Of a stretch of DNA of 24,881 nucleotides, positions 1-6,575 are shown in pieces. Location of the stretch: IMG/VR virus record IMGVR_UViG_3300046007_001879, positions 1 through 24,881 of that record, one strand, 5' to 3'. Position 1 is the first letter of the stretch. Every line of letters starts with the position of its first letter. The notes beneath the pieces are model-generated. The model saw nothing but the letters and a program-made list of their open reading frames with translations, made no database searches and was not told the origin of the DNA. The position numbers and the translations under genes are program-made. The DNA is from a virus.

Positions 1-210
1 TTCACAGAATACACCTTACAAGGATTCAGTCAAGAAAGACCTATTGAACTTCCTGAGGTCGGTGAGTTGTGCTTGGTTAGAGATGATGAGTCTATTCATT
101 GGAGAGTTCGAGAGTTTGCTTTTGAACATAACGGAACATTTTATGTTAAAGAACCATGCGGGAGTACGGATAGTTATATTTACATGAAACGAATTAAAAT
201 ATTAGACTAA
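1..210 (+). CDS. Hypothetical phage protein, 3' part only
   Basis: The reading frame is open from the first base of the window and stops at 208-210, leaving 69 C-terminal residues; the start lies upstream. The fragment contains a segment reading PEVGELCLVRDDESIHWRV, of the type seen in short phage proteins of unknown role that begin with a 'P-x-V-G-x-x-x-L-V' strand. Its stop codon overlaps the next ATG (TAATG), which suggests translational coupling and the same operon. No catalytic motif or membrane segment is visible. I do not assign a function. Confidence 0.7.
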   Translation, partial: FTEYTLQGFSQERPIELPEVGELCLVRDDESIHWRVREFAFEHNGTFYVKEPCGSTDSYIYMKRIKILD

Positions 211-527
211 TGAAAATAATAATCGCGATGTGTGTTTGGTGCGTTCTAACAAGTTTTAAAGCTACTTACTATAGTGATACATTCCATGGTAAAGTTATGC
301 GTTCAGGAGCAATCTATGATATGAATAAGTTGACATGTGCTAGTAATACACATAAGCTAGGAACTAAACTAAAAGTAACTAACCTAGATAACGGAAAGAG
401 TGTGATAGTTAAAGTTACAGATACAGGATCATTCCGTAAAGTAACACTAGACTTATCCAAGAAAGCATTTGAACGGATAGCTGAATTAGATAAAGGAGTA
501 ATAAATATTAAAATAAAAAAGATATGA
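210..527 (+). CDS. RlpA-like double-psi beta-barrel protein, probably secreted
   Basis: This 105-residue protein has a hydrophobic N-terminus (residues 1-16, a probable signal peptide or anchor) and then an RlpA-type double-psi beta-barrel. The family pattern is clear: ATYYSDTFHGK near 18-28, SGAIYDMNKLTCAS near 32-45, GTKLKVTNLDNGKSVIVKV at 51-69, VTDTG at 69-73 and LDLSKKAF at 80-87. RlpA proteins bind or cleave denuded peptidoglycan glycan strands in the envelope. Here the Glu normally found in the SGExYD segment is Ala34 and the histidine of the usual TAAH segment is Ser45, while Asp37 and Asp71 remain, so catalysis is doubtful. It is short for the family and has no SPOR domain. Start and stop overlap both neighbours. 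Its role could be envelope remodelling; that is inference. Confidence 0.75.
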   Translation: MKIIIAMCVWCVLTSFKATYYSDTFHGKVMRSGAIYDMNKLTCASNTHKLGTKLKVTNLDNGKSVIVKVTDTGSFRKVTLDLSKKAFERIAELDKGVINIKIKKI

Positions 528-859
528 CAAAGAAAGAAGAGTTAAAGCACTCATTGATGATGGAACAGCTTTTAACAAGTCAATTGTTTGAGCAAATACG
601 AGAATTAAAGTATGAGAATGCAGTAATGCGAGACGATCTATATCAACTTAGTAAGGACTACTTCACACCGAAAGATGCAATCGTAGCAAAGGTTATTGAA
701 GCATATAAAACAAGGTCAGAAATAGGGATTAGTAAGTACGGAACGACACTAGATGCAAACAATACGGATGACTTTCTACAACATCTTCAGGAAGAATTAA
801 TGGACGCCACACTTTATATTGAAAAATTAAAAGAAATTGCATCACAGTTAAATAAATAA
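524..859 (+). CDS. MazG-like phage protein (putative nucleotide pyrophosphohydrolase fold)
   Basis: The protein has 111 residues. Residues 1-45 form a charged helical, coiled-coil-like segment. Residues 55-105 carry the pattern SEIGISKYGTTLD followed by FLQHLQEELMDATLYIEKL, which resembles short phage proteins annotated as MazG-like or as dATP/dGTP pyrophosphohydrolase domains. The EELMDA helix matches the EExxD metal-binding helix of MazG enzymes. Such enzymes hydrolyse NTPs or dNTPs to monophosphates, and phages may use them to shape nucleotide pools. Only one of the usual metal-binding helices is evident, so activity is uncertain. The start overlaps the previous stop (ATGA). Confidence 0.6.
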   Translation: MTKKEELKHSLMMEQLLTSQLFEQIRELKYENAVMRDDLYQLSKDYFTPKDAIVAKVIEAYKTRSEIGISKYGTTLDANNTDDFLQHLQEELMDATLYIEKLKEIASQLNK

Positions 860-887
860 TACTTATATTAGTCAAAAATTAAAAACG

Positions 888-1166
888 ATGAGTAAATTTA
901 AAGGAGTGATTACACACATTGGAGATGTAATCGAATTAGGGAACTACAAAAAGCTGTATGTTCATGTAGTAGAAAACGAAGGAGAATATCCTCAATCATG
1001 TAACTTCGAAGTATTTGGAGAAGTAAAAGTAGATAACGTTCTTAAATACAATCGAGTTGGTGATGTTGTCGAAGTAGACTACAATCTGAAAGCTCAAGAG
1101 TCTAAACGAGAAGCTGGTGTATTCTTTAACACCATTCAAAGTTGGAAGATTACAAAGCATGATTAA
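888..1166 (+). CDS. DUF3127-like small OB-fold protein
   Basis: This 92-residue protein begins FKGVITHIGDVIEL and continues with a beta-rich pattern: a YPQSCNFEVFGE strand pair, a 'VGDVVEVDYNLKAQE' strand and a final FFNTIQSWKIT strand. This matches the layout of DUF3127 proteins, which are common in Bacteroidetes and their phages and are thought to be single-stranded-DNA-binding-like OB folds. It may act in DNA metabolism, but nucleic-acid binding has not been shown from this sequence. The ATG follows an A-rich leader with no Shine-Dalgarno. Its 3' end overlaps the sigma-like gene by 8 bases. Confidence 0.7.
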   Translation: MSKFKGVITHIGDVIELGNYKKLYVHVVENEGEYPQSCNFEVFGEVKVDNVLKYNRVGDVVEVDYNLKAQESKREAGVFFNTIQSWKITKHD

Positions 1167-1683
1167 GCAAATAGAAGTAATAGCAAAGAAACACAAGGAC
1201 TGGGTGAATATCGCTCGGTCCTTTGGTGCTAAAACAGAAGCAGAGGATGTCGTTCAGGACATGTATCTTAGACTAGATAAGTATATCAAACCAGACCAAC
1301 AAATATCTACATCGTTTGTATGGATTACTTTGAGAAACATTTATTTTGACTTCCTAAAGAAAGAGCCAGCCACGTTTGAACTAGATAAGACCGTTTCTGA
1401 CGCTATTTCACAGACTGAAAGTATAATTGCATACGGAGAGTTAAATAAACGCGTTAGAGACGAACTTAATAATGTTGATTGGTTTGATAAAATGCTATTC
1501 GAACTATATGTAACGAGTGGTAAGTCGATGAGACAACTATCAAAAGAGACAGGGATAAGTCTTTCTTGTATATTCTACACTACGAATAGAACAAAAACAC
1601 ACTTAAGGAGTTTACTTAATGAAGACTATGAAGATTACTTAAACGAAGATTACGAATGGCTAAAAGAAAAGCAACAGGACTAG
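1159..1683 (+). CDS. Small sigma-70-like transcription factor
   Basis: The protein is 174 residues when started at the ATG at 1159, which overlaps the upstream stop by 8 bases. An in-frame ATG at 1117 would add 14 residues lying wholly inside the upstream gene. The N-terminal part (IARSFGAKTEAEDVVQDMYL, then LRNIYFDFLKKE) resembles sigma-70 region 2, where an acidic 'EDxxQ' helix binds core polymerase. The C-terminal part (MRQLSKETGISLSCIFYTTN) resembles the region 4 helix-turn-helix. Similar short sigma-like proteins sit next to terminase genes in Bacteroidetes phages. The probable job is to redirect host RNA polymerase to phage promoters, perhaps late ones. Another DNA-binding role cannot be excluded. 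Confidence 0.65.
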   Translation: MIKQIEVIAKKHKDWVNIARSFGAKTEAEDVVQDMYLRLDKYIKPDQQISTSFVWITLRNIYFDFLKKEPATFELDKTVSDAISQTESIIAYGELNKRVRDELNNVDWFDKMLFELYVTSGKSMRQLSKETGISLSCIFYTTNRTKTHLRSLLNEDYEDYLNEDYEWLKEKQQD

Positions 1684-2012
1684 GAGATACAATTGAGAAT
1701 GTACTCCAAGCAACAGGAATAGATAAGGTAGCAAAGTTTATATTAGGTGAAGACTGCAAATGTGATGAACGTAAAGCAAAACTTAACGAGCTTTGGTCCT
1801 ATAGAAAGAAACCACTTTGCCTTAATGAAGATGAGTACTTATGGCTTAACGAAGGAGGATTAAAGAAAGCAGAGACATCCCTAGTAGATTCTATGTTAAT
1901 GCAAAGAACACATAACAGAGTATTCCAAACAGGTAGATTAGAATATACTTCTTGTGCTTCTTGTTTGAGAGATCAATACCAAGACTTAAAGAAAATATAT
2001 GACGCATATTAA
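1656..2012 (+). CDS. Hypothetical phage protein with cysteine pairs
   Basis: This 118-residue protein starts inside the 3' end of the sigma-like gene (28-base overlap). It opens KRKATGLGDTIENVLQATGI, has CKC near residues 34-36, and a CASC pair near residues 99-102. The cysteine spacing could bind zinc, but the pairs are far apart. Proteins beginning 'GLGDTIExxxxATGIxK' recur in Bacteroidetes phages just before the terminase genes, which fits here. No function is known to me. The next 80 bases are non-coding and hold a stem-loop. Confidence 0.7.
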   Translation: MAKRKATGLGDTIENVLQATGIDKVAKFILGEDCKCDERKAKLNELWSYRKKPLCLNEDEYLWLNEGGLKKAETSLVDSMLMQRTHNRVFQTGRLEYTSCASCLRDQYQDLKKIYDAY

Positions 2013-2035
2013 TAACGATATAATACAAGTAATAT

Positions 2036-2070
2036 ATTCAGGTAGATTCTTTTTTGTAGTTTGCCTGAAT
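2036..2070 (+). promoter_or_regulatory. Stem-loop before terminase genes
   Basis: In the 80-base gap before the small terminase gene, ATTCAGGTA (2036-2044) pairs with TGCCTGAAT (2062-2070), nine pairs including one G-T, around a T-rich 17-base loop. No T-run follows the stem, so it is a poor intrinsic terminator. It may be an RNA processing or leader structure. No TAnnTTTG promoter match was found in the gap. Confidence 0.4.
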
Positions 2071-2092
2071 TGAATAAACAATACAAAATCAT

Positions 2093-2371
2093 ATGGCAGG
2101 ACCAGGAGGTGCAAGACCAGGAGCAGGTCGCAAACCAAAAGACGAAGAGAATAGAATTAGGGATTTAATGATGCCTTATTCACTAGATGCAATACAATGC
2201 CTAGCTAATATAGTAGTAAGCGATAAATCAAAAGATACCGATAAGATTAGTGCATCAAAGATTATCATTGAATATGCTTATGGTAAACCTAAGGAGAAAG
2301 TAGAATCAGACATCACAATCAATACAACATCACTAAAAGATTTGATTAACTTTGGTAACACTGAATCCTAA
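2093..2371 (+). CDS. terS: Terminase small subunit (putative)
   Basis: The protein has 92 residues and opens with PGGARPGAGRKPKDEENR, the Gly/Arg/Pro-rich AT-hook-like start seen in many small terminase subunits. A helical central part (residues 25-75, containing ASKIIIEYAYGKPKE) follows, as in the DNA-binding and oligomerisation region of these proteins. The subunit recognises the packaging site and delivers DNA to the large terminase. It lies directly before the large terminase gene and overlaps it by 20 bases, which supports the call. Sequence similarity in this family is low, so the assignment rests mainly on the N-terminus and position. Confidence 0.75.
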   Translation: MAGPGGARPGAGRKPKDEENRIRDLMMPYSLDAIQCLANIVVSDKSKDTDKISASKIIIEYAYGKPKEKVESDITINTTSLKDLINFGNTES

Positions 2372-3557
2372 ATATAAAACGTTTGGAAGTGATAGCAGAT
2401 ATTTCATTGTTACTGGTGGTAGGGGTAGTGGTAAGTCTTACAGCATTAACTTGCTACTTCTATTACTTACATATGAAAGTGGGCATACCATTCTATTTAC
2501 AAGATATACACTTACTTCTGCTCACGTTAGTATTATCCCTGAGTTTATTGATAAGATTGATATACTAGATAAGCACTCCGATTTTCATATAACAAAGGAC
2601 GAGATTATAAACCTAAGAACAGGAAGTAAGATATTATTTAAAGGTATCAAAACAAGTTCAGGAACTCAGACTGCAAACCTTAAATCTTTGGCTGGTGTTA
2701 CGACATGGATATTAGATGAAGCAGAAGAGCTTACTGATGAAGATACATTTGATAAGATAGATTATTCGATACGTTCTAAAGACAAACAGAATAGAGTAAT
2801 ACTTATTTTAAATCCAGCAACTAAGGAGCATTTCATTTATCAAAAGTTCTTTGAAGCAAAAGGTGTTGAAGCGGGTAGCAATGTAATTAAAGGAGATACA
2901 ACATACATTCATACGACATACCTAGATAACTATAACAACTTATCGGAAAGTTTCTTAAATCAAATACAAACAATAAAAGAACGTAGACCGGACAAGTATA
3001 AACACACAATACTTGGAGGATGGCTAGAGAAAGCTGAAGGAGTTATATTTACCAATTGGAGAATAGGACCATTCAACAAAGATAATGGAAGTGTATTCGG
3101 TCAGGATTATGGATTCAGTAACGATCCATCTACATTAATTGAAACGTCAATAGATAGGACAAACAAAAAGATATACATTAAAGAGCATATACATAAGCAA
3201 GGTTTAACTACGTCAGAACTTGCGCAATTAAACCAACAATTTGCGGGTAGAGATTTAATAGTAGGTGACAACTCAGAGCCTAGATTGATAGCAGAACTTA
3301 AAGCAAGAGGGTTAAATATAGTAGCAACAATAAAAGGTGCAGATTCAGTTAAATATGGCATAAGTTTAATTCAAGATTATGACTTGATTATTGAAGAAAA
3401 TTCTGTAAATTTGATAAAGGAATTAAACAACTACTGCTGGCTTGAAAAAAAGAGTGAGACACCGATTGATAAATACAACCACTGCTTAGATGCAATGAGA
3501 TACGCGATTAGTTATCAATTAGCTAATCCAAACAAAGGGAAGTATTCAATTTACTAA
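2352..3557 (+). CDS. terL: Terminase large subunit
   Basis: This 401-residue protein is the packaging motor. The N-terminal ATPase has Walker A GGRGSGKS (22-29) and Walker B WILDEAEE (119-126, Asp122/Glu123). An LNPAT coupling-like motif follows near 153-157. The C-terminal RNase H-like nuclease shows the three expected acidic positions: Asp252 in GQDYGFSND, Asp306 in IVGDNSEP and Asp380 in NHCLDAMRYA. This layout fits the PBSX-type Terminase_3/6C group, and the length is typical. The frame opens just after a TGA at 2343-2345, and there is no ATG before Walker A. I therefore use the TTG at 2352 as the start; a +1 shift from the small-subunit gene is an alternative. Confidence 0.95.
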   Translation: MVTLNPKYKTFGSDSRYFIVTGGRGSGKSYSINLLLLLLTYESGHTILFTRYTLTSAHVSIIPEFIDKIDILDKHSDFHITKDEIINLRTGSKILFKGIKTSSGTQTANLKSLAGVTTWILDEAEELTDEDTFDKIDYSIRSKDKQNRVILILNPATKEHFIYQKFFEAKGVEAGSNVIKGDTTYIHTTYLDNYNNLSESFLNQIQTIKERRPDKYKHTILGGWLEKAEGVIFTNWRIGPFNKDNGSVFGQDYGFSNDPSTLIETSIDRTNKKIYIKEHIHKQGLTTSELAQLNQQFAGRDLIVGDNSEPRLIAELKARGLNIVATIKGADSVKYGISLIQDYDLIIEENSVNLIKELNNYCWLEKKSETPIDKYNHCLDAMRYAISYQLANPNKGKYSIY

Positions 3558-3569
3558 ATACAAAATAAG

Positions 3570-3773
3570 ATGAGTGAAGTTAAAGAAGTAACGTTTCAAG
3601 TACCGAACAAGAAACAAATTATTAAGGATGTAACCTTAGACTTAATCGAGAAGTTTAAAGCTGAGCACGGAGATGGCTGGAAGTTAGAGATGTATGAAGC
3701 TATCGACAACGAGATTATGAAGTTTCAAGGAAGTTTAGAGTATTGGAAAGCTATTAGAAAGTTGATTAAATGA
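3570..3773 (+). CDS. Small hypothetical phage protein
   Basis: This is a 67-residue, highly charged protein that is probably mostly helical after an N-terminal strand (EVTFQVPNKKQI). It has no membrane segment, cysteine cluster or catalytic motif. It lies 12 bases after the large terminase and overlaps the next start (ATGA at 3770-3773), so it should be co-translated with the tail chaperone gene. I do not recognise its family. Confidence 0.65.
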   Translation: MSEVKEVTFQVPNKKQIIKDVTLDLIEKFKAEHGDGWKLEMYEAIDNEIMKFQGSLEYWKAIRKLIK

Positions 3774-4459
3774 AGTTAGAACTAGTAATACCAACATCGT
3801 TAAGCGAGATACCTTTGATGCACTACCAAAAATACATGGTAGTTGCATCGAATAAGGATAACTCAGAGCTGTTTATATCACAGAAAATGATTGAGATATT
3901 TTGTGGTATAGAATTAAAGAACGTAGTTAACATTAAGCTGTCAGATGTGATTGATTTGGTTACTCACTTCAAGAAATTGTTTAGTGAAAAGTTAGAACTT
4001 AAAAGAACATTTGAGATACAAGGTGTAAAGTTTGGATTCATTAATGAGTTAGAGGATATCTCTTTTGGTGAGTATATAGATTTAGAGTCTAACATAATCG
4101 ATGTACAATCTTTCCACAAAGCAATGGCTGTAATGTACCGACCTATTACGAGTCAGAAAGGGGATAAGTATACCATAGATAAATATAGCGGTACAGCGAA
4201 CTATGCTGACTTGATGAAGTACGCACCTTTAGATGTTGTATTGCCAGCGTCGGTTTTTTTTTGGAATTTAGGAAGCGAGCTATTGACAGCTACCCTGTCC
4301 TATTTGGAGAATCAGATGACGAAGAAGAACAAAACGATTTTAGCGAAGCAACTCAATTTGGACAACGATGGGGATGGTATCAGTCAATATATCAACTCGC
4401 TAAAGGAGACATTACGAAGTTTGACAGAGTTACAGAAAGTGGACTATTTGAGTGCTTAA
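3770..4459 (+). CDS. Tail assembly chaperone, gpG-like unshifted product
   Basis: The protein has 229 residues and is soluble and helical. It is placed upstream of the tail tip and tape measure genes and contains a T9 run at 4254-4262, read as GTT TTT TTT TGG. This arrangement matches the gpG/gpGT tail chaperone system of long-tailed phages, in which the shorter protein coats the tape measure and a minority -1 frameshift product adds a tail-recruiting domain. The unshifted frame continues 65 codons past the slip site, through FWNLGSELL and NDGDGISQYINSLKE. That tail looks like real protein and resembles what I recall from related phage proteins. Function is inferred from position and frameshift architecture, not from a catalytic motif. 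Confidence 0.7.
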   Translation: MKLELVIPTSLSEIPLMHYQKYMVVASNKDNSELFISQKMIEIFCGIELKNVVNIKLSDVIDLVTHFKKLFSEKLELKRTFEIQGVKFGFINELEDISFGEYIDLESNIIDVQSFHKAMAVMYRPITSQKGDKYTIDKYSGTANYADLMKYAPLDVVLPASVFFWNLGSELLTATLSYLENQMTKKNKTILAKQLNLDNDGDGISQYINSLKETLRSLTELQKVDYLSA

Positions 4460-4536
4460 CAATGTTGACGTTTGAAAAGCAGAAAATGGAAATAGAAAAT
4501 AGACAATTAAAAAGAGCACATGAAAGGATACTATGA
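4261..4536 (+). CDS. Tail chaperone T-like domain, made by -1 frameshift
   Basis: This 91-residue reading frame lies in the -1 frame relative to the gpG-like gene and overlaps it for about 200 bases. It is open from 4210 with no ATG before residue 68 and begins exactly at the T9 run, so the natural reading is a gpGT-like fusion: 164 residues of the 3770 frame plus this segment, about 255 in total. It contains FGQRWGWYQSIYQLAKGDI and LFECLTMLTFEKQKMEIENR, a Trp-rich helical pattern typical of the T part in Bacteroidetes phage tail chaperones. The slippery heptamer is T TTT TTT at 4255-4261. A weak hairpin (GACAG 4285-4289 with CTGTC 4295-4299) lies downstream. Confidence 0.72.
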   Translation: MEFRKRAIDSYPVLFGESDDEEEQNDFSEATQFGQRWGWYQSIYQLAKGDITKFDRVTESGLFECLTMLTFEKQKMEIENRQLKRAHERIL

Positions 4537-4975
4537 TTTTACAAAAGCATTTCACGATTTCTTAATAAGTGATCCGTTAGTAAACCAGGTTACAAAAGGA
4601 AGCCTGGATAAGATTACAAACGCTAAAAAAGATATGTATCCGTTAGCTCACGTCATGATTGATAATGGTGCATTTGAAGAGAATACAATAAGGTTTTCTG
4701 TATCGTTAGTTGTGATGGATATTGTTGATTATACGAAAGAAGATTTAACACATTTATACTTCGGGAATAATAACGAAGATGACATTCACAATCAAACGTT
4801 AATGATTTGTCAACGTGCATTTGAAAGTATGCGAAGAGGTCAGTTAGGCGACAATTACTCTATTGAGTCAGAGACTGCATCTTTTGAATTCTTTGTTGAT
4901 AGATTTACAGATGATGTTGCTGGTTGCACTATGACTTTCGATGTAATAATGTCAAACGAGATGACTATATGTTAA
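4520..4975 (+). CDS. Tail terminator-like or tail completion protein
   Basis: The protein has 151 residues and a mixed alpha/beta character: an N-terminal helix, FHDFLISDPLVNQVTKG, then MYPLAHVMIDNG and beta strands through FSVSLVVMDIVDY and FEFFVDRF. Proteins of this length and pattern ('F..FL..D..V..VT.G......K...YPLAHV.I') occur in Bacteroidetes phages near tail genes and are often called tail terminator or minor tail proteins. Tail terminators cap the tail tube and meet the head. The gene overlaps the T-like frame by 17 bases and the next gene by 7. The specific role is inferred from position and size. Confidence 0.55.
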   Translation: MKGYYDFTKAFHDFLISDPLVNQVTKGSLDKITNAKKDMYPLAHVMIDNGAFEENTIRFSVSLVVMDIVDYTKEDLTHLYFGNNNEDDIHNQTLMICQRAFESMRRGQLGDNYSIESETASFEFFVDRFTDDVAGCTMTFDVIMSNEMTIC

Positions 4976-5520
4976 ATGTACAGGAGGAGTTAGACAAGTT
5001 TAAGGATTATGTAATTAAGCAATCTAAATCTAATCTAACTAGACTAAAGAAAAACGATAGGAAGGGATTGTATAATACGATTAAAGGTGAAGCAAAGGCA
5101 ATGCCTAACTCTTTCTACCTATCATTTGATTTAGGGGAATATGGTGCGTATGTCGATAAAGGTGTAAAGGGTGCGGACCCGTCTCAGGTTTCACCAAACG
5201 CAAAAGTAAAAGGACAGCAAGCGCCTAATAGTCCATACAGTTTCAAGACTAAGAAGCCACCATCTGACTTAATAGCAAAGTGGGCTCAAAGAAAGAACTT
5301 AAGATTAAGGGATAAGAAGGGACAATATGTTAAAGGCAGTTACAAAGCAATAGGATTTATCACGGCTAAAAACATTTGGGCGCGAGGCATTAAACCTTCA
5401 TTATTCTTTACAAAACCATTTGAGAAGGCATACAAGCAACTTCCTGATGAGTTAGTCGAAAAATACGGATTGGACGCTTTGGAGTTATTTAAACATACAA
5501 TCAAACAACCTAAAAAATAA
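4969..5520 (+). CDS. HK97 gp10-like head-tail or minor tail protein
   Basis: The ATG at 4969 overlaps the upstream stop and gives 183 residues; an earlier ATG at 4924 would add 15 residues inside the upstream gene. The sequence has a helical N-terminus, YGAYVDKGVKG near residues 58-68, an APNSPYSFKTKKPP loop, IGFITAKNIWARGIKPSLFF near 125-144, and a helical end (KAYKQLPDELVEKYG). This is the pattern of HK97 gp10-like proteins, in which the 'YxxYVExGt' strand and the final 'Gi.p.pFl.pA' segment are conserved. These proteins work in head-tail joining or tail completion. It sits next to the tail terminator-like gene, as usual. Confidence 0.6.
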   Translation: MLNVQEELDKFKDYVIKQSKSNLTRLKKNDRKGLYNTIKGEAKAMPNSFYLSFDLGEYGAYVDKGVKGADPSQVSPNAKVKGQQAPNSPYSFKTKKPPSDLIAKWAQRKNLRLRDKKGQYVKGSYKAIGFITAKNIWARGIKPSLFFTKPFEKAYKQLPDELVEKYGLDALELFKHTIKQPKK

Positions 5521-6575
5521 TGGCTAATATATTTGCGAGAAGTCCTTACATTATATCCGTAAACGAAACGGGACAAGAAGGTAGTAAGATAGAGATATTT
5601 CTATGGAATGGTACAGGTTCAGCACCTACTACACCACAATACACACTATCTAAATTAATACCCGCGTCTAATAATACGTTAACAACCTACGATATATCCC
5701 CATATATTAGAGAGTATTTGTCATTTGCTACGAGACAAGACCCAACAGCAATCACAACGTTAAGTACAAGCCAATGGTGTAATGTTCGAATCAAGAGATA
5801 TAAATTAGACGTTACTACATATACGCTATTAAATACTACAGATTACTACGCCTTTGATGGATATACTTATTACGAAAGTGGAAGCAATGTAGATTTAGGG
5901 AATTATTTACTAGAAAATAAAACATATTATTATAACGAGGGAACTTATTCAGGTCAGATAAATTTATTCTTATCTTATTACAATGTTTATGATGGTGGTG
6001 ATTATGTTCTTTATACTAAACCTGACTTGAGCGGTTCAACTACTTTGTCTGCTTCTAGTCAAGGATGGAGATGTATTCCTAGGGTTCATCCATCGTATAC
6101 AGCAACAGGAAATATAGTAAAAGTATATACAGCTTATGGCGTATTGAAAGCTACATATACATTTCTTCCAATTTGCGAGTCGAAATATACTCCTGTAGTG
6201 ATTGACTTCATTAATCAGTATGGAGCTTGGCAAAGAGAGTTCTTTTTTAAAGCGTCTAAGAGTACGCTAGCAATAGAATCAAATGATTATAACGTAATGC
6301 AGAGTTCGATAACTAGCTACGATATCAAACAAGGTCAAAAGAAATCATTTAACACCAATGCTAGGGAGACAATTTCTGTAAATAGCGGTTATGTAAATGA
6401 AGATTTTAGCTCAAACATTAAACAGCTTATAATGAGTGAACGTATATTGGTTGATAATAAGCCTGCGATATGCAAAACAAAGTCATTAGAGTTAATGAAA
6501 AACATAAATAATCACATGATTAACTATAGTTTAGAATTCGAATTAGCTTATAACACTATAAATGCAGTAATATAA
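5520..6575 (+). CDS. Tail structural protein, probably tail tip or baseplate
   Basis: This 351-residue protein begins NIFARSPYIISVNETGQEGS and is rich in Thr, Ser, Tyr and Asn with short strands, typical of beta-sandwich virion proteins. It shows no enzymatic motif. It is coupled to both neighbours through TAATG overlaps (5520 and 6575). Pairs of proteins of about 350 and 800 residues lie next to the tape measure in Bacteroidetes siphoviruses, so a distal tail or baseplate role is plausible. I cannot assign it to a named family. Confidence 0.6.
   Translation: MANIFARSPYIISVNETGQEGSKIEIFLWNGTGSAPTTPQYTLSKLIPASNNTLTTYDISPYIREYLSFATRQDPTAITTLSTSQWCNVRIKRYKLDVTTYTLLNTTDYYAFDGYTYYESGSNVDLGNYLLENKTYYYNEGTYSGQINLFLSYYNVYDGGDYVLYTKPDLSGSTTLSASSQGWRCIPRVHPSYTATGNIVKVYTAYGVLKATYTFLPICESKYTPVVIDFINQYGAWQREFFFKASKSTLAIESNDYNVMQSSITSYDIKQGQKKSFNTNARETISVNSGYVNEDFSSNIKQLIMSERILVDNKPAICKTKSLELMKNINNHMINYSLEFELAYNTINAVI

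Noticed and set aside
1117-1158. Longer start for the sigma-like gene
   Set aside because: It would add 14 residues entirely within the upstream coding region; the 8-base overlap start at 1159 is normal for this genome.
2383-2568. A 61-residue hydrophobic reading frame on the + strand
   Set aside because: It lies wholly inside the large terminase gene over the ATPase region, has no independent spacing or leader, and its hydrophobicity is an out-of-frame artefact.
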